NCBI RefSeq assembly: GCF_964656455.1
Contig: NC_135722.1
Location: 109,188,234-109,252,233, forward strand
DNA length: 64,000 bases
Source: Halichoerus grypus
Lineage: Eukaryota; Chordata; Mammalia; Carnivora; Phocidae
Direction of reading: 5' to 3'
Part shown: piece by piece, positions 1-12,028 of the stretch
Layout: each line of letters begins with the position of its first letter
Numbering within the stretch: the stretch's first letter is position 1
Made by a program: the position numbers and the translations under genes
Notes under the pieces: generated by a model
What the model was told of the DNA's origin: nothing
The model's database searches: none
Seen by the model: the letters and a program-made list of their open reading frames with translations, nothing else

Positions 1-435
1 TTAATCAGATAGCAAGAAAAGAGTCTAAGCATATAAAGAACTGAATTGGATAAAAATGAAATGAATTCAATTTTAACAGCCATGTATCTCAGTTGACATC
101 TTTCCACGAGTTTCTCTGCAAGAACTCTGGGGAGTTTTAAGTTTATTGGGATTAATATCATGGATATTAAACGAGCAATGGATTTGGGACATTGTTACAA
201 AGTAAAATGAATGAGAAAATTATTAGCCAAGATTGACACTAATAAGATGTATTCTTTCTTTAGCCTCCACAGGCATGTACACCAGGTTTGCTTAAATCCT
301 TGAAAGAAAAGGGCACCATCAGGTAATTATTGTGAGGTAAGAACAAAATCATCATCATATAAGCAGTGATTATAAGGATGTTGAGTCACCTGAATTTGAA
401 ATGGACATTTACTTATTTGTTTGCCCTATAATTAA
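1..435. other. AT-rich stretch, nothing recognised
   Basis: No repeat family, coding frame or RNA gene is recognisable. It runs up to the left TSD of the first L1. Confidence 0.5.
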
Positions 436-450
436 GATAAATTATCTTTT
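436..450. repeat. Left TSD of the L1 at 451-1059
   Basis: gataaattatctttt, exactly repeated at 1060-1074. Confidence 0.9.
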
Positions 451-860
451 TTATTTAAATTAAATTAACATATAGTGTATTATTAGTTTCAGAGGTAGAG
501 GTCAGCAATTCATCAGTCATTACATCACGTGCTCATTACATCACGTGCCCTCCTTCATGCCCATCACCCAGCTACCCCACCCCCCCTTACCCACCTCCCC
601 CTCCAGCAACCCTCAGTTTGTTTCCTATGATTAAGAGTCCCTTATGGTTTGTCTCCCTCTCTGATTTCATCTTGTTTTATTTTTCCCTCTCTTCCCCTAT
701 GATCCTCTGTTTTGTTTCTTAAATTTTGCATATGAGTGAGATCATATGATAATTGTCTTTCTCTGACTGATGTATTTCGCTTAGCATAATACCCTCTAGC
801 TCCATCCACGTCATTGCAAATGGCAAGATTCCATCCTTTCTGATGGCTGAGTAATATTCC

Positions 861-909
<49 letters not shown>

Positions 910-1059
910 ATATATAGACCACACCTTCTTTATCCATTCATCTGTTGATGGACATCTGGGCTCTTTCCATAGTTTGGCTACTGTGGACATTGCTGCTATA
1001 AACGTTGGGGTGCAGGTGCCCCTTCGGATCCCTACATTTGTCTCTTTGGAATACCTAAG
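451..1059 (-). mobile_element. 5'-truncated L1 LINE, antisense, with TSDs
   Basis: Read on the minus strand this is the last part of L1 ORF2 followed by the L1 3' UTR. The frame at 719-937 contains the L1 ORF2 C-terminal motif MEYYSAIRKDGILPFAMTW and stops at 719-721; 451-718 is 3' UTR. The 15-base sequence gataaattatctttt occurs exactly at both edges (436-450 and 1060-1074), which marks target-primed insertion. The poly(A) tail, expected just right of 450, has decayed to T/A-rich sequence. A (TG)n microsatellite sits inside the ORF2 part. The element is dead. Confidence 0.93.
864..915. repeat. (TG)n microsatellite within L1 ORF2
   Basis: About 20 TG units followed by TATATA. It arose at the L1 site that in other copies reads ccattgtgtatatata. 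It creates HTHTHT and VCVCVC peptides in translated frames that are not real proteins. Confidence 0.95.
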
Positions 1060-1074
1060 GATAAATTATCTTTT
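1060..1074. repeat. Right TSD of the L1 at 451-1059
   Basis: gataaattatctttt, exact partner of 436-450. Confidence 0.9.
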
Positions 1075-1239
1075 AACTTAATGTTATCAAATCTTATGAC
1101 CTCATTCTTCAAAAAGAAAGCTAGAATCTTTCAAAAATTAAAAGAAAAGCAGATATGCTTACCCTATAAATAAATGCCAATGTTAGTACCTTCCTTAACA
1201 CAGTATTACTTAAAAAAAAAAAAAAAATCACATGCACAA

Positions 1240-1412
1240 CGGCACCTGAGTGGCTTAGTTGGTTAAGTGTCTGCCTTTGGCTTAGGTCCTGATCTTAGGG
1301 GCCTGGGGTCAAGCCCTGCATCAGGCTCCCTGCTCAGCAGAGAGTCTGCTTCTCCCTCTCCCTCTGTGATCTCCCTTGTTCTCACTCAAATAAATTAAAA
1401 TAAAATCTGTTT
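1240..1412 (+). mobile_element. SINEC (tRNA-Lys-derived carnivore SINE)
   Basis: A diverged head (cacctgagtggcttagttgg), the body with the ctgctcagcagagagtctgc block and CT-rich segment, and a tail ending near taaaataaaatctg. The flanks share aaaaatcaca (1223-1232 and 1413-1422), a decayed TSD. Older than most SINEs in the window. Confidence 0.88.
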
Positions 1413-1422
1413 AAAAATCACA

Positions 1423-1638
1423 CAGAAAACAAAATAAAAAAACATCAGTTAAACTGGATATTAAGCTAAAAAGAATTTTTAAAACTATTACAATTTTTAT
1501 TTGGCTTTTGGGACTATACAACAAGCTTGACCAAAAACTGAGCCAGCATCTTTTTCTGCTGCTGTCTTCATCCTTAAGAATGTTCTAATTATTTATTTTT
1601 GAGTGAAAATATTTCCTACAAGGGAAATGCCTGCATAC
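1423..1638. other. AT-rich stretch with possible poly(A) signal on minus strand
   Basis: No repeat recognised. On the minus strand, about 40-50 bases after the stop of the frame at 1639-1944, there is AATAAATAA (near 1590-1600). Confidence 0.3.
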
Positions 1639-1944
1639 TTAGACCACTGATGAGGACCAGGTTGTCCAGTCCTTGAATAAAGTCCCTCGGCTGCTTTCTG
1701 CCAGAAACTTCACCCAGCCATTGCCAAACAACAAAATTACAAGACCATCAGCACATGAAGAAGTTGGCAATTCTGGACTTTTTAGAACACAGTAGAGAGG
1801 TTGTTGAACACTATTTCTTGGAACATGACTTCCTTTGGGACATCTATAAGGGCTTGCATTAAATCCTGCGTGTGGTAAGAACAATACTCCGGTCCCACTG
1901 AATATGTGCTTTTTCTCATTCATGGATAAAAAGTCAAAATACAT
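1639..1944 (-). pseudogene. Unassigned 101-codon frame, possible exon or pseudogene remnant
   Basis: This open frame is not explained by any repeat I recognise. The stretch from about 1895 down to the stop has mixed, protein-like composition (it contains CPKGSHVPRNSVQQPLYCVL and LFGNGWVKFLAESSRGTLF), unlike the low-complexity or L1/SINE frames elsewhere. A stop lies directly upstream of the first Met, and a SINE insertion (TSD 1934-1947 and 2145-2158) cuts the region just upstream. AATAAA-like sequence follows the stop within about 50 bases, as in a terminal exon. I do not recognise the protein and see no convincing splice acceptor. It may be chance, an unrecognised transposon fragment, or the last exon of a gene or pseudogene on the minus strand. 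Confidence 0.22.
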
Positions 1945-1947
1945 TTA

Positions 1948-2144
1948 TTTTTTTTTAAGATTTTATTTATTTATTTGACAGAGAGAGACACAGCGAGAGA
2001 GGGAACACAAGCAGGGGGAGTGGGAGAGGGAGAAGCAGGCTTCCCGCCGAGCAGGGAACCCGATGTGGGGCTCGATCCCAGGACCCTGGGATCATGACCT
2101 GAGCCGAAGGCAGACGCTTAACGACTGAGCCGCCCAGGCGCCCC
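1948..2144 (-). mobile_element. SINEC, antisense, intact TSDs
   Basis: T-rich start (reverse of the A tail), gagagagaca block, tRNA-related part and end gagccgcccaggcgcccc. The exact TSD tcaaaatacattta lies at 1934-1947 and 2145-2158. The cagacgcttaacgactgag spelling marks a relatively young subfamily. Confidence 0.97.
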
Positions 2145-2158
2145 TCAAAATACATTTA

Positions 2159-2590
2159 AAGCCCATTAGTGATGTAAGAGCCCTATGAATTGGAGACCAT
2201 GGTAACTAAGTCTGAACACAAGAACAGCTTTGACTGTTTTCAGTGTATTCACTCACTGCAAGGTGTGCAGGTAGTCAAGAAGTACGCTGTAGAACAAGGA
2301 AATTATAAGCCAGGTTTGAGCACCATAAAGACTTCTGGATGAAAGAGAGAGAAATGAATGTGATTCTCTATTTGTTGTTCATTTGTTTATGGTAATAAAT
2401 GAAGGCAAAACGGTAAGAAGTGACAGAAATCTAAGTGTATAAGAGAAATCTAAATGCCCAAGTATAGGATATATGGTCAAGAAGAAAACATTGATGAGTA
2501 ACTCTATGCTAAGAGGGTTATTCCTTTTAAGAAAAAAAGCAGCAGTACAAACTGGAGCCTTGAGATTAAGTGGAGTGAATGTCTTGTCTT
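2159..2590. other. Nothing recognised
   Basis: AT-rich sequence without a recognisable repeat or coding frame. Confidence 0.5.
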
Positions 2591-2594
2591 TGGT

Positions 2595-2995
2595 TCTGTG
2601 TCAGTCAGAAAAGGTTACGCTACAGTAACAAATGACCCCAATATGTCAGTGGCCCACAGTGAAGGTTTATTTCTAGCATATATTACCTGTCAATATTGAG
2701 TTGGCTGCAACTCTGTTCCACATCACTTCACCACTGAACCCCGGCTGATGGAGCAGGGTCTATTTTGAACACTGCTGATTCTCATGACAGAGCAAAACGG
2801 TCAACCACATGCTGGCTCTTCAAGCTTCTGCTTAGAAATGACATACATGATTTCTGCTCATATTTCACTGGCCAAAGCCTGTCAGATGGTCATGCCTGAG
2901 CCCTGCAGGTGTGGTGTAAAGCTCTCCATCACCGAGGAGCACCTCTAGGAGAAACACTGAATATGGATGAACATAAAATATACCACAGCTATTTA
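2595..2995 (-). repeat. Old interspersed repeat, probably LTR-type, antisense
   Basis: The wording gctacagtaacaaatgacccc ... gaaggtttatttct, followed by a part like 'catttcactggccaaagc', matches a dispersed mammalian repeat I know by pattern, but I cannot name the family. Orientation is inferred from its resemblance to MaLR-like LTR 3' ends. Confidence 0.5.
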
Positions 2996-4281
2996 TTAGC
3001 ATGTAATTTAAGAGCTTTATTTTTTCTGAAATGTAGTGTGCCATTTTTGGGGAAAGAAAACAAACTAAAAGTATCAATATTGAAGATGGTTGTGAAGATA
3101 AGTATGATGTGTACTAAATGCTTGGACCAGGGACTGAGGCTCACAGATTACAGTACTGTTTGATTATTTCTCTCTTCCATTTACCCATAATATGACCACA
3201 TATCATCTGACAGAACTTTGTGACAAGAACTCACCCAGAGGCAGTGTAAGACTTGTTAGTCTATATGGCTGGCAGACAGCATTGCTGTGAATTCAGGAAC
3301 AAATCCAAAGAAAATGCACACTTTTGACAATTAGACACAAGGTAAAAGATTTTGCCTTAACATTTGTCCCTCAGAATGAAGCCTTTGGAGAGGGAGTCTA
3401 TGTGTCTGATTGATTCATTTTATTTATTGAGAAATAATTCATTCCCTGATGGGAGAGTTATGAAAAATAATTGCAAAATTTAGGATGATAATTAAGGGAA
3501 GTTAGTGTGATCATTCCCGATGGGTTTGATCACTCTTGGCCTATGGAAAAGGGTTCCCAAAAAAGTCCAAGTCAGTGGGAAGCAATCCAGCAGAGCCATG
3601 CTCCTATAATCCTCTCAAAGCTAACTAGGGACCAGTTATTGCACAATCTCCAGGAAACATGGCCCAGAACATTCAGGAATTCACACTAAGGGGCCTGTGT
3701 TTGCCATCACTGTTTTCATCACAACATGGAAAGTTTTGCTAGATGCCCCAGCAGCTTGTGGTAACTAGAGTAAGTACGTCTGGTTCATAATGACCCAAGA
3801 CCCTGAAAATAAAACTACTTTTCACAGCAGAATTTTCTGACAAACTCTAACTGAAAAATCCTACCTTTCGCGTTGTTAGGAGATGCTAGGCATTCACCAC
3901 AGCTTTCTGTCAGTCACATTTTCCTGACTCGGTGGAAGGGATTCTATGAAATTTACCCTGGAATGGCCACAGATCGTTCATTAAAGAGGGATGAACCTCT
4001 TGTTGCAACTACTTTATAGCTATAAGAGAACAGAATACACTTGAACTGGTTGGGGAAAATAAGATACTGTGGGTTTTTAATTATAAATGAGTTATATACC
4101 AATCCTTGACACATCAACTATTTGATGACTCGGTCATAACCTATTTTCTGTCACGTATGGCTTACTGACTGAGAAAACATTTCTCTGTCCCTTTCTACGG
4201 CAAGAATCACTACTACACTTGGCCAGGTACAGAGCACGTTGAAACTTCTCGACTTTGGATCCAAATTTCAAAGCTACTTAT

Positions 4282-4287
<6 letters not shown>
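2996..4287. other. Long stretch, nothing recognised
   Basis: Unique-looking AT-rich sequence. A 60-codon frame at 3507-3689 has no recognisable features and is probably chance. Confidence 0.45.

Positions 4288-4288
<1 letters not shown>

Positions 4289-4313
<25 letters not shown>
4289..4313. repeat. (CA)n microsatellite
   Basis: Twelve uninterrupted CA units. Confidence 0.97.
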
Positions 4314-4454
4314 TGCACACCACAAACAGAATGATCTTTCAGAAACACTAGGTCTAAAAAAAAAGATAATATTCCCTTTGGAATTCTCAATTATCCCCCC
4401 CATTTGTATATGTGTATGAATATCTGTGCAGTGCATATATTATTTTTGTTTACT

Positions 4455-4545
4455 TTTATTTTTACTACCTATAAGCTCCTTGAAGACAGGAACTGTCTTT
4501 AATTTTAAGGGCTCCAAGCTTGGCCCATGCATTTGTAAAGAAAGG
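4455..4545 (+). repeat. L2 3'-end fragment (tentative)
   Basis: 'taagctccttgaagacaggaactgtctt' resembles the L2 LINE 3' end (agctccttgagggcagggactgt). Confidence 0.5.
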
Positions 4546-4924
4546 TTTCTTGAACTACTGCTCAAAACTAGAAAACCTACAGATTTTGGTTCTCTCTTTC
4601 CAGGGACAGGTGAATATTTCTCACCACTCCCCATTTCTATCTCCACTTCCTAACCCATATTTCTTAAAATAATATAATATTCTATAACAAAGTTAAAAAT
4701 GTAAGACAGCTCATGGTAACAGTTATATTTCCTCAAGATCAATTATGAGCTGATGCTATAAACAGTACCTTCATTTATTAACGTTCATAGCTGAGCTGTG
4801 TGTTCTGTTTTTTCTTCAACCACTGATAATATGAAGGACCCCAGGAAAGCCCTCTTACTGCCAGTAAAAGGAAGCATGCACAGGGGGTGCAAGCAACATC
4901 CTAGTCAGTCTGTGTGTACTGGTC

Positions 4925-5102
4925 TGTTCAAACCTTACAACAATCATAAAAGGTCCTAGTTTTTATTTTCATTATCTCAATATGGAAACGGAGGTCAGTG
5001 TAAGTTAAGTGACTTGCTTAAGTTCATAGAGCCAGGCTACGTCAGAACTCAATGGGAGGCAGTCGGGCATCACATTCGTTCCCTTAATCACTACAATATG
5101 CA
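4925..5102 (-). repeat. MIR SINE fragment, antisense
   Basis: Core-SINE pattern: tatggaaacggaggtcagtg, then taagtgacttgcttaagttc and the agccaggctacgtcagaactc region, equivalent to the reverse complement of MIR. Confidence 0.72.
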
Positions 5103-6324
5103 CCCTCATTGCACTTAGCATTTTCATTTGTAACGAAGATCCAGATCCAGCTCTAAAAAGTATATAATTTTAGAATACTCGCTGTAAACAACGAACAATC
5201 TATTTCTTGATTCTTTTGCAAACAAGAGTCAATGACTACTACTAGCACAAACCTGAACTCAAGAATAAGCATGATCTTCAGGATAAGTAAATCCACTAAG
5301 AAACAAAAAGCTTTTTATTAGAAACACAAGTCCTCAACACACATAGCATAGTCATAAAATGCAAACCTTTCTATTATATTGGGGGAAAAAGGTCATGTCT
5401 GATAAAGTCTAGCACAAGATAAGATTATCAGGAATGTATGAAATAATCTAGAGTTCTAAGGAGCTATGTAATTTTAATATATGGTGATTAAATTACCTAA
5501 TTAAAATGATTTACATTTTTATTCATAGAAAGAGTCAAATATAGGTAAGAGATCAAGTTTTACTAAATGTGCCCAGTGCAGATTTGGGCAGAACAGAAAA
5601 ATGAACTCATGAGCCAATGCTAGGAAACCTTTGGTTCTTAAAAACTCTTCCAATTCAGTAGAAACAACTATTGTTGAAAGTCCTTGAAAAGCGCTTTCAA
5701 TAATTGTGCATTGCAATTTGCAGATTCAGCTATGAGTGTGAACTATTAGCCTAATCACTACCGTGAATGCTGTTTTTGCAGTGTTTTCCACAACTGTTCA
5801 TCTTTCCTGTTTGACTACAACCACACTGGTTCACAGACCCAACTTCTTCCCGAACGGTTACAAAAACCTTCACCTTCTGACTCTGTTCTGAGTGATGTGT
5901 CCTCCCTAGAGCTGCCAGATGGAATTTACAAAACTATGACCATCATCCCAAAATAATGCATTCCTCAGGGGTCAAAGTTTAGCAACTAAACTACACAGCA
6001 AAATTCAATCTTATCTTCTTCATCAGAGTCCACTCACTCATCTTTTTCATGAAAATTACTGTCATAATTGCTTTTCGTGGCTACAAACTATAATAATGTT
6101 TAAGTAAAGGAACTAATCGCTTTTAATGTAACTTAACAGTAAGTAAGAGAGAGACACTCCTAGTGGCCACCCAGTTGCATTCAGTAGTCTCCCTATGTTA
6201 CTCCCAATGAGCCTGATTCTATCAGCTTCCCCAGGTTGCTAGCTACGTGTGTGCGGCCACCACACTCCCATTATCCCATCCATATGTGAGCAGAAAGCTG
6301 CTTTTTAGATTAACCAGAGCAAAT
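5103..6324. other. Long stretch, nothing recognised
   Basis: AT-rich unique-looking sequence. The 65-codon minus frame at 5519-5716 shows no known motif. Confidence 0.45.
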
Positions 6325-6339
6325 TCAATATTTATTTTA

Positions 6340-6547
6340 TTTTATTTTACTTTTTTTAAAGATTTTTATTTCTTTATTTGACAGAGACAGACACAGCGAG
6401 AGAGGGAACACAAGCAGGGGGAGTGGGAGAGGGAGAAGTAGGCTTCCCGCGGAGCAGGGAGCCTGATGCGGGGCTCGATCCCAGGACCCTGAGATCTTGA
6501 CCTGAGCCGAAGGCAGACGCTTAACGACTGAGCCACCCAGGCACCCC
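6340..6547 (-). mobile_element. SINEC, antisense, intact TSDs
   Basis: Full antisense SINEC ending gagccacccaggcacccc. The exact TSD tcaatatttatttta lies at 6325-6339 and 6548-6562. Confidence 0.96.
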
Positions 6548-6599
6548 TCAATATTTATTTTAAAAAAGCTAGGGGCACCTGGTTTCTGGACTTCTCTGC

Positions 6600-7095
6600 A
6601 TGTGTGGGCTTAGGACAGAGTCCAAAAGTCTCTTAGTCGGTCTATAAGACTCTTCACACTCAACTTCTGCTGCTTCCTCCTATGACCTCTATCATTCCAG
6701 TCAAACTGAACTACTTGCAATTCTCAGGATACTTCTTCCAGATTCTTTACACATGGCATTTCCCCCAGTTTCCCTCTAGAATATATATACAATTTTTCCC
6801 CCAAGAATAATCATTCCCATTTGTCACTCTGTCTCACTTTACACACCTTCTGGTTTTTCAGGACTCATGTCTCATCCTCTTTTGACTCTTCAAGGATCAC
6901 ATTTTGGACACACAGGCACACACCCCAAACATATATTCGTCCCACATGTCACTATAATGCCTTGTGCTTGTTGCTATTTTAGCACTTAATGCAGAAATGA
7001 ATTCACAGTCCCCCCCCGCACACACACACACACATACGAACACAGTACTAATCCTTAGGAGGAGTCCAATAAAGAGTTGCTAAATAACTTAGATA
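6600..7095 (+). repeat. L2 LINE 3' region, sense
   Basis: The stretch with ccagtcaaactgaactactt, acacatggcatttccccc, caggactcatgtctcatcc and finally tccaataaagagttgctaaa follows the order of the L2 3' region and its end. A (CA)n tract (about 7017-7034) lies inside. Confidence 0.62.
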
Positions 7096-7219
7096 AGCAT
7101 ATAATATGAAGCAGGTGAAGAAAATACTAAAAATAAAAAAAGGAAGATGTTCTCTTGAAACAATGAAGAAAAAAAACCACCAGAAAACATCATGGTTAAT
7201 ACAAATCTGTTGTGACTAT

Positions 7220-7392
7220 GTGGGGCCCACCTAGACAATCAAGGATGCTTGCTTATCCTAAGGTCAGCGGATTAGCAACCTCAATCCCAAATGCAATCTT
7301 CCCCCCCCATGCCAGGTACTGGAACTGATTCACAAGTTCCAGGAATGAGGATGTAAACATCTTTGGGGGCCATTATTCTGACAACCACAATC
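7220..7392 (-). repeat. MaLR-type LTR fragment, antisense
   Basis: 'ggtcagcggattagcaacctcaatccca' and 'acatctttgggggccattattctgacaac' are the reverse complement of the first part of an MLT1/MST-like LTR. Confidence 0.65.
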
Positions 7393-9985
7393 ACTACTAG
7401 AACACGAATAAAAAATCTCGTGAATTAGGTTAGCATCAACTACCTCCCACATTCTACACCAGTTTTTTTTTTTTTTAACCATTTTCATTACAGTTTGATT
7501 GACTAAAGGGGATTTTCTCTATTCACCAATAGAACAGCTTAATGTGAATGGTGTGCTATTGGATTCTCACTTACTTTACAGCTTATGTTCATTTCTTATT
7601 TTGTGGCTTCTGTTCAATAATTAATGAAGGTGGAGTTGAGAAGCAATTAGAGATCAGGGGAAGGTATAACTTAACCCCCAGCCAAAAGCTAGCAGGTAAC
7701 CTGCACCCAGTAACTCCCCAGTGTCTCCTTTGCCCTAAGTCCAAGATCGAAAGAAAAGAATGTTTAAAGCAGCAAGGAGCCCAAGCACCAAACTTAACCG
7801 CACACATTTATGACCTCTGGGATTTCAGAAAATGAAGGGAAGAATGTTTTGCTTGACTTGTGTAAGTGGTGATCTTAAGAACAGAAAAATATATCAAATT
7901 AAGCATATTCAGCTTAATACAGGCTATTAATTTTTAAATAGCATATATAAAAGCAAAGAGGTTTTTAACCTAGAGTACCATGAACAGTTAGCTGTTTCTA
8001 AGACTTATTTTCATTTGTGTTTGAGCAACTTCAACAGATATACGTTTGTAATTTTGGCACAAGCTTACCGTGGCTTCATCCGCATCCCTATCAGCATCAG
8101 TGTGTGCTGGACCAGGGCGTCTTCAGGCAGCCCCACCTCTTCTCAGGTAACCCTGAACTGACCTCCATTTGCTCACATCCAGATTACTGAAAGCTCTCCA
8201 TTTCTTCCATAAAACACCAACACAGAGGCCCAAATGTACTGAAAGCACATAGCTATTAGCTGAATCTCTAGTGTGCCTTCTACCGACTCGACTCTGTTCA
8301 GATCAGTTCTTTCCTGGCTCACATCAGCTGATTTGTATTTGTGAGTAAACAATAAAACACAAAGGCAAAAAGGAAGACAGTTATTATTTCTATGAATATC
8401 AAGGAGACTGCTATGGAGTGGTTCAATAAAGACAAGATGCTAAAAAAAAATTGCCGCTAAACTTTATCTGGGTGAAACAAATGTTAAGATTGGAGAAAAG
8501 ATAACTAAAAAGATTGTGGTGTTCCTAAGATTACACAGGTGGGGAAACTGTAGAACATGCATTTTAACTGGAATTAATACAAAACCAACAATGCTAATTA
8601 CCAAAGAATATGGCAAAAGCCGTATCTCTACACTAAAAGATTAGCAAATTTACATACATATAAATACTTTAGGATAAGTAGCTTTTAACTATATGTACGA
8701 TATTTTATGATCTTTTCTTTAACAACTTCTGGATTAACAGGCTAACTCCTGTCTCCAATACAAGGAACAATAGATATTATAGAGCCTCTCAGAACTCCAG
8801 AATGCTTCATACATCCCCAGTAATCCTATCTCATGTTAGACCATATCAGACACGGTCTTTTCCTTCAATGTAATAGAAAACAGCAAACGCATGCATTTTA
8901 GGACTATGCCGGATGTGTAGATGACTTGTGTTCTAATCATGAGTAGGATACGTGAATTGTAAATAGTATAATCTATCTGTCTTTCCAGAGGAAGATTTAG
9001 CAGTGACTTCATTTTCATCTGAACTTGAGCTCTGACTTCTTTGAACATAAAATAGGGTAACCCTTTGCCTCTGAGGGTAAACATTGCAGAAAGAATTTAA
9101 GAGCTTACTGAACTCTAAGTAGCATTTGCAGCCAAATTTCTAAAAAGGAGGGCAATTCTTTTTTCGTGGGTAGCCTTTGTTCTTTCTGTTACAATTGCTA
9201 GAAATACAACCGTAATGAAACATACTTGGATAATTATGTTTTTCAGATTTATAGTTTGTCTTAGAGATCAATGTGGTCTGCAAAATATAAATTTCAAGCC
9301 ATCGTCTTAAATGTCAGGCTGCCAGTTTTCTCAAGCGAGTTGAATGATTAGTTATACTAGATGTCAGATAGAAGTTTTTACTCTCCAGAAACCACCTCAG
9401 GAGCTGACTTTGTAGGACACAAGAACATCCTCTCCTGGGAATGTGCCACAAGCCTAAAGGTGAAGGCTGAAACTATTTTTCCTGAGGAACATGTTTGAGA
9501 GCCAAAACTCATTTTCTTTTCCCCAAGTCCTTTCCAAATTCTGAGACACAAAACAAAAAACCACAGGAAAAAAAATTTATTATGCTTGTCACATTCCCAT
9601 TACTTTGTACCATATCTGCAGGTTTTTGTTTTTTGTTTTTCTTTTCCTGGTGTGGACATCACACTATAAACATTTTGAGGAAAAAATAATATCTGAAGAC
9701 AGAAATTTCCTGAAAATTCTTTAAATGACAAGAAAATAGGAATTCTGTAGGTCAACTCCAGTATCCAAAAGTCCATGTGCTACTCCAACGATCCCTTAAA
9801 CTCCGCCAGGTTGTTCTGTGGGAAGAGGAAAGGGAGGCTGTGCAGGAAGGTTTCACTTGCTTTGGAGTGGAGGAAGAGGAGGGAATTTCCTGCAGCAGAA
9901 CTCCGTCCATTAAGCCAGGAACATCAGCAGCATGCCAGGCAGGGTGCTGGATGCCGAGGAATTACAGTAAAGGTGTGAGAGCAAA
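7393..9985. other. Long stretch, nothing recognised
   Basis: No repeat family recognised apart from short homopolymers (T run near 7463-7477). Frames of 60-95 codons (for example 7548-7835 plus, 8836-9084 minus) have no domain I know and overlap each other on both strands, so I call no gene. Confidence 0.4.
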
Positions 9986-10382
9986 AGCTGCCACAACAAA
10001 GCATCACCAGCTGAGGGACTGAAGCAACAGAAATTTATTTTCTCACAGTTCTGGAGGCTGAAGGCCCAGATCAAGATGCTGACAGGCCTGGCTTCTTCCA
10101 AGGGCCATGGTGGAAGGATCTGTTCCAGGATTCTCTCCGTAGCTCACAGATGGTCCCCCTCTCGCTGCCTCTTCACGAATGTCCCTCTGTGTGGGCACCT
10201 GCTGTCTCTTTGTGTCCAAATTTCTTCTTATTAAGACACCAATCAGACTGCATTAGAGCCCATGCTGCTAGCCTAGTTTTACCTTCATCACCTCCTTCTC
10301 CAATAGTTACCTTCTGAGGTACTAGGCTTGGGGCTCCAACATAGGAATCTGGGAGGTGTCGGGGCACAGTTCAGCCCATAGC
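9986..10382 (-). repeat. MaLR-type LTR, antisense
   Basis: Begins like 'gctgccacaacaaagcatcaccagctgagggactgaag', continues caacagaaatttattttctcacagttctggaggctgaagg, and ends near gcccatagca. This is the reverse complement of an MLT1/MST LTR ending in '...aataaatttctgttg...'. Confidence 0.75.
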
Positions 10383-11235
10383 AGGAGCCAGATGCACACG
10401 GTCCCATTCATCCCCTCAAAGTCATAGAAAGAAGGGCTTCAGTTCTACCCATAAAATATATGAGGATAATATTTTTAAGTGGATTACATGAGTAAGGAAC
10501 CATGTTTCTCAGCACAAATGACAAGCATAGGAACGTTTGTTAACTGCAAACGAATCTGTGTTCCATGGAATCACTCTGAGGCCGCTAATGTGGCTTAATT
10601 GCATGTTTCTTCTACCAGAGGCTTCAAGATAGGCTGCCCCCAGATGGGGTAGAAGCTGGAAAGCCCTGGCAGAGTCATGGTGGCAAAGTCGGACTCCAGC
10701 AGGTGGCATTTTCTAGATGATGTGACGAGAAAACCACAGTACTACTTACTGGAAATGCCAGGCATTGTTTACCTCTTTCATTTAAGATCCACTTACAAAC
10801 ACTGAAGAGCTCTAAGATTCCAGTCCAGAACAAGTAACTGTAGCACTAGATGATTCACTCACAAAAGTATTTATTTGCCACTGAAAAGGTTTTCAGTTTA
10901 TAACATAAGGTGATCACACCATACCTGTGACAGAAACATTTCACAGATGTGACCTGATGGATTCCTCAGAAGCTCAATCTTTTAAATATAAATACACGTA
11001 TATGTCAGGCTAGAGATTAATGCCATTAAAATAATTGCCATTTCCTCATTTACACAGACCCTCCATTAAGTGTTATCCTGGTGCTTCCATTTGAAGATTC
11101 AGATCTTCAGACCTCTTGGTATTAATGATTTTCATTCCTCCCGTAATTCAGATAGAATTCATTCTCGTCCCTGGCTTCACATCACTCCATTAGAGCATTT
11201 GGCAACTAATTTAGCTTTTTGCAATCATACTTTCT
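10383..11235. other. Nothing recognised
   Basis: AT-rich unique-looking sequence. Confidence 0.45.
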
Positions 11236-11239
11236 CTGC

Positions 11240-11510
11240 CGGCATCCTGTCCAGAGGAGACACGTGGGGGGGAAAGAAGCTACGACCCCCTTCTGGATGC
11301 GGACTCCTGGTTCGGCTTTGCCAGCCGCACCCACGTCTGACCGCTGTCGGTCTCCGCTGTGCTTGGGCAGTTGGACATGCCGACACCTCACAGAGGTCCT
11401 GTGAGAGCGAAGGACGCCGCGCTTTGGAAAGCGTCTTGTCAAATTCCATGGGAGTGGAAGGTGAGGCATTCTTAGGCCTTCCATGCCAAGTCCAGGTAAA
11501 CGGCATGGTG
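11240..11510. other. CpG-dense patch of unknown nature
   Basis: Markedly more CpG and G+C than the AT-rich flanks (for example gacgccgcgctttggaaagc). Frames are open on both strands here (11070-11540 plus, 11206-11559 minus), which high G+C alone can produce. No protein family recognised. Confidence 0.35.
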
Positions 11511-12028
11511 GAGACCCCATTTTTATTTTTTGGGGGGTAATCTTAATATTGAAAGTCAATCATTATTAACAAAACCTCATACAATGCAGGTGTGGGTCTC
11601 ATGTTAAGAATGACTGAGGAATCCCTATTGCTTACTTCTTACCCTGGATGAACACTAGCTAAAACTGTAAAATGTTTGTTTGTTTTTCTTCTTCCAGAAG
11701 ATCCTTCCTAAAAGGAAAGTACCTTCTTGTTCAGGAGCAGTTACATCCACACACACCCACACACACACACACGATGCATTTCCCTGTGATCCAAAGAAGT
11801 TACTCTCTAACGATCAGTAGGCATATTTCTTCGTCTGGGTGAAGGGCCCCCTGGTGCATGCAGAGCTGCAGGATTTGAGGGGCATCTGTTTCTACACACA
11901 CATTACTTTCAAGTAGACATTCACCATGTGCATCCAGGTGCTATAAATACACTGGTTGTGTCCTTCAGTTCCTGTTTCTTGTTTATGATTCATTAAACAG
12001 GAAAGCCAAATGCCATAGCCAATCGCAG
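11511..12028. other. Mostly unremarkable, with (CA)n at 11751-11773
   Basis: A (CACA) tract with a CCC interruption is the only repeat I recognise. Confidence 0.5.

Noticed and set aside
719..937. Frame with an HTHTHTHT stretch and a protein-like end
   Set aside because: It is the C-terminus of L1 ORF2 interrupted by a TG microsatellite.
11070..11559. Frames of 156 codons (plus) and 117 codons (minus)
   Set aside because: They overlap on opposite strands in a G+C-rich patch, and neither shows a domain or a splice context that I recognise.
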